DNA from: Peribacillus frigoritolerans
GTDB lineage: Bacteria; Bacillota; Bacilli; Bacillales; DSM-1321
Direction: 5' to 3'
DNA: 64,000 nt
Assembly (NCBI RefSeq): GCF_040250305.1
Contig: NZ_CP158190.1
Location: forward strand, 2,388,001-2,452,000
The position numbers were made by a program, and so were the translations under genes. The notes beneath the pieces are model-generated. The model was not told where the DNA came from. It did not search any database and saw only the letters and a list, made by a program, of their open reading frames with translations. Of this stretch, positions 63,044 through 64,000 are shown in pieces. Within the stretch, counting starts at the first letter, position 1. Every line of letters starts with the position of its first letter.

Positions 63044-64000
63044 GTGAAGATATTAACGAAAAGAAATGGGATTATCGCTCTTATCATCTTTGCTTTTTCA
63101 TTCCCCTTTATCGCTCAAAACGATTATTATCTCCATATGCTGACACTTTCGTTCATCTGGGCGATAGCTGTTTATGGAATCAATTTATTATCAGGATATA
63201 CTGGATATCTCTCGCTTGCACATGCTGGATTTTTTGCGATTGGAGCATATTCGCTTGGCCTCCTGACGGTAAAAGCGGAAATGAACTTTTGGCTGGCGCT
63301 TGTATGTGCATGTTTAATCACATGTGCAATTGGGTTTTTAATCGGTTTGATCGCGCTGAGGACAAAGGAACATTTTTTCGCGATTTATACCCTATGTGTA
63401 GGTTACATCATATATCTGGTCATCGATAAATGGGAGGGACTTACAGAGGGGGTTAGGGGATTGATCGGTATCCCTGCTCCTGGGAATATAGGGCCGATCA
63501 CATTCGATACTGCAGCATCCCAATATTATCTAGTCCTCATTTTCCTGCTTGCAGTGATTTTAATCGTGTATCGAATTATACGCTCGTTGACCGGCAGGAC
63601 GTATATGGCAATCAGGAACAGCGAGGACCTTGCACAAACGATTGGTATATCCACAATGAAGAATAAGTTAACCGCATTTGTCCTATCCACATTCTTTGCA
63701 GGTTTGGCAGGTGCTTTGTATGCTTCATTCATTCGTTTCATTGGACCTGATATCGGATCAACTGCCATAATGTTCGATCTATTGATGTATTTATTGGTTG
63801 GTGGAATAGGGACACTTTCAGGTCCGTTGGTAGGAACATTATTGTTAGTAATCCTTTCGCAGAATCTGCAATTCCTTCAAGAATATCGAATGTTGATATT
63901 CGGGCCATTGCTTACGGTGATCATTATCTTTTATCCGCGCGGAATCGCAGGGGCCTTCTTTGATTGGCAAAGAAAGCGAAAAGATAATGAACTGTCCAGG
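63044..64000 (+). CDS. livM: Branched-chain amino-acid type ABC transporter permease LivM, 3'-incomplete
   Basis: GTG 63044 (after GGGGGAGAGG) opens a frame that is still open at the window end: 319 codons. Family marks are INLLSGYTGYLSLAHAGFFA near residue 40, RNSEDLAQTIGISTMKNKLT (the EAA-like loop, about 190-210) and DLLMYLLVGGIGTLSGPLVG. It pairs with LivH. ATPase genes (livG, livF) and a binding-protein gene probably follow outside the window. Confidence 0.92.
   Translation, partial: MKILTKRNGIIALIIFAFSFPFIAQNDYYLHMLTLSFIWAIAVYGINLLSGYTGYLSLAHAGFFAIGAYSLGLLTVKAEMNFWLALVCACLITCAIGFLIGLIALRTKEHFFAIYTLCVGYIIYLVIDKWEGLTEGVRGLIGIPAPGNIGPITFDTAASQYYLVLIFLLAVILIVYRIIRSLTGRTYMAIRNSEDLAQTIGISTMKNKLTAFVLSTFFAGLAGALYASFIRFIGPDIGSTAIMFDLLMYLLVGGIGTLSGPLVGTLLLVILSQNLQFLQEYRMLIFGPLLTVIIIFYPRGIAGAFFDWQRKRKDNELSR

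Overview
The window looks like a chromosomal segment of an endospore-forming Bacillaceae bacterium, probably near the Bacillus/Peribacillus group. The evidence is four genes for small acid-soluble spore proteins (sspP, sspO, sspN, tlp), strong AGGAGG ribosome binding sites, TTG/GTG starts, and a block from acnA to parC that, as I recall it, keeps the gene order of the Bacillus subtilis citB-parC region. There are no rRNA or tRNA genes, no CRISPR array and no intact mobile element. The genus is an inference.

Region 1 (1-11.6 kb) is one large + strand operon for a full aromatic pathway. It holds a flavin reductase, an HpaB-type flavin monooxygenase, an IclR regulator, 3-hydroxyanthranilate dioxygenase, ACMS decarboxylase, 2-aminomuconate deaminase, aminomuconate semialdehyde dehydrogenase, a hydratase, acetaldehyde dehydrogenase, 4-hydroxy-2-oxovalerate aldolase, 4-oxalocrotonate decarboxylase and an aromatic-acid MFS transporter. 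Together they should take anthranilate through 3-hydroxyanthranilate to pyruvate and acetyl-CoA. A minisatellite of about eleven 21-bp units lies behind the operon.

Region 2 (12.0-19.7 kb) is a thiamine operon under a TPP riboswitch and attenuator: tenA, an ECF-type transporter (ykoEDC), tenI, thiO, thiS, thiG and thiF.

Region 3 (19.7-37.2 kb) is sugar uptake. It has manA, an eroded IS30 transposase, a GC-rich dispersed repeat, a gmuBACDRE glucomannan-oligosaccharide operon, and a second cellobiose-type PTS/phospho-beta-glucosidase cluster behind a LicR-like regulator. On the minus strand follow rpiR-family, malX-like and malY-like genes.

Region 4 (37.4-53.5 kb) is core chromosome: sspP, sspO, acnA, yneN, a Fur-regulated basic protein gene, sspN, tlp, yneP, yneQ, yneR, a NUDIX gene, hemAT, plsY, yneT, parE and parC. 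Visible control sites include a CcpC box and an IRE-like hairpin before acnA, a Fur box, and a LexA box on the parEC promoter.

Region 5 (53.5-64.0 kb) is a sigma-54 regulon. A perfect -24/-12 promoter drives an acyl-CoA ligase, two acyl-CoA dehydrogenases, an SDR and two MaoC-type dehydratases. Next comes a PAS/AAA+ enhancer-binding activator. A second perfect -24/-12 promoter precedes branched-chain amino-acid type ABC permeases livH and livM; livM runs off the window. Near-identical 19-nt CcpA (cre) sites lie in both units, so the pathway is probably both induced by its substrate and repressed by good carbon sources.
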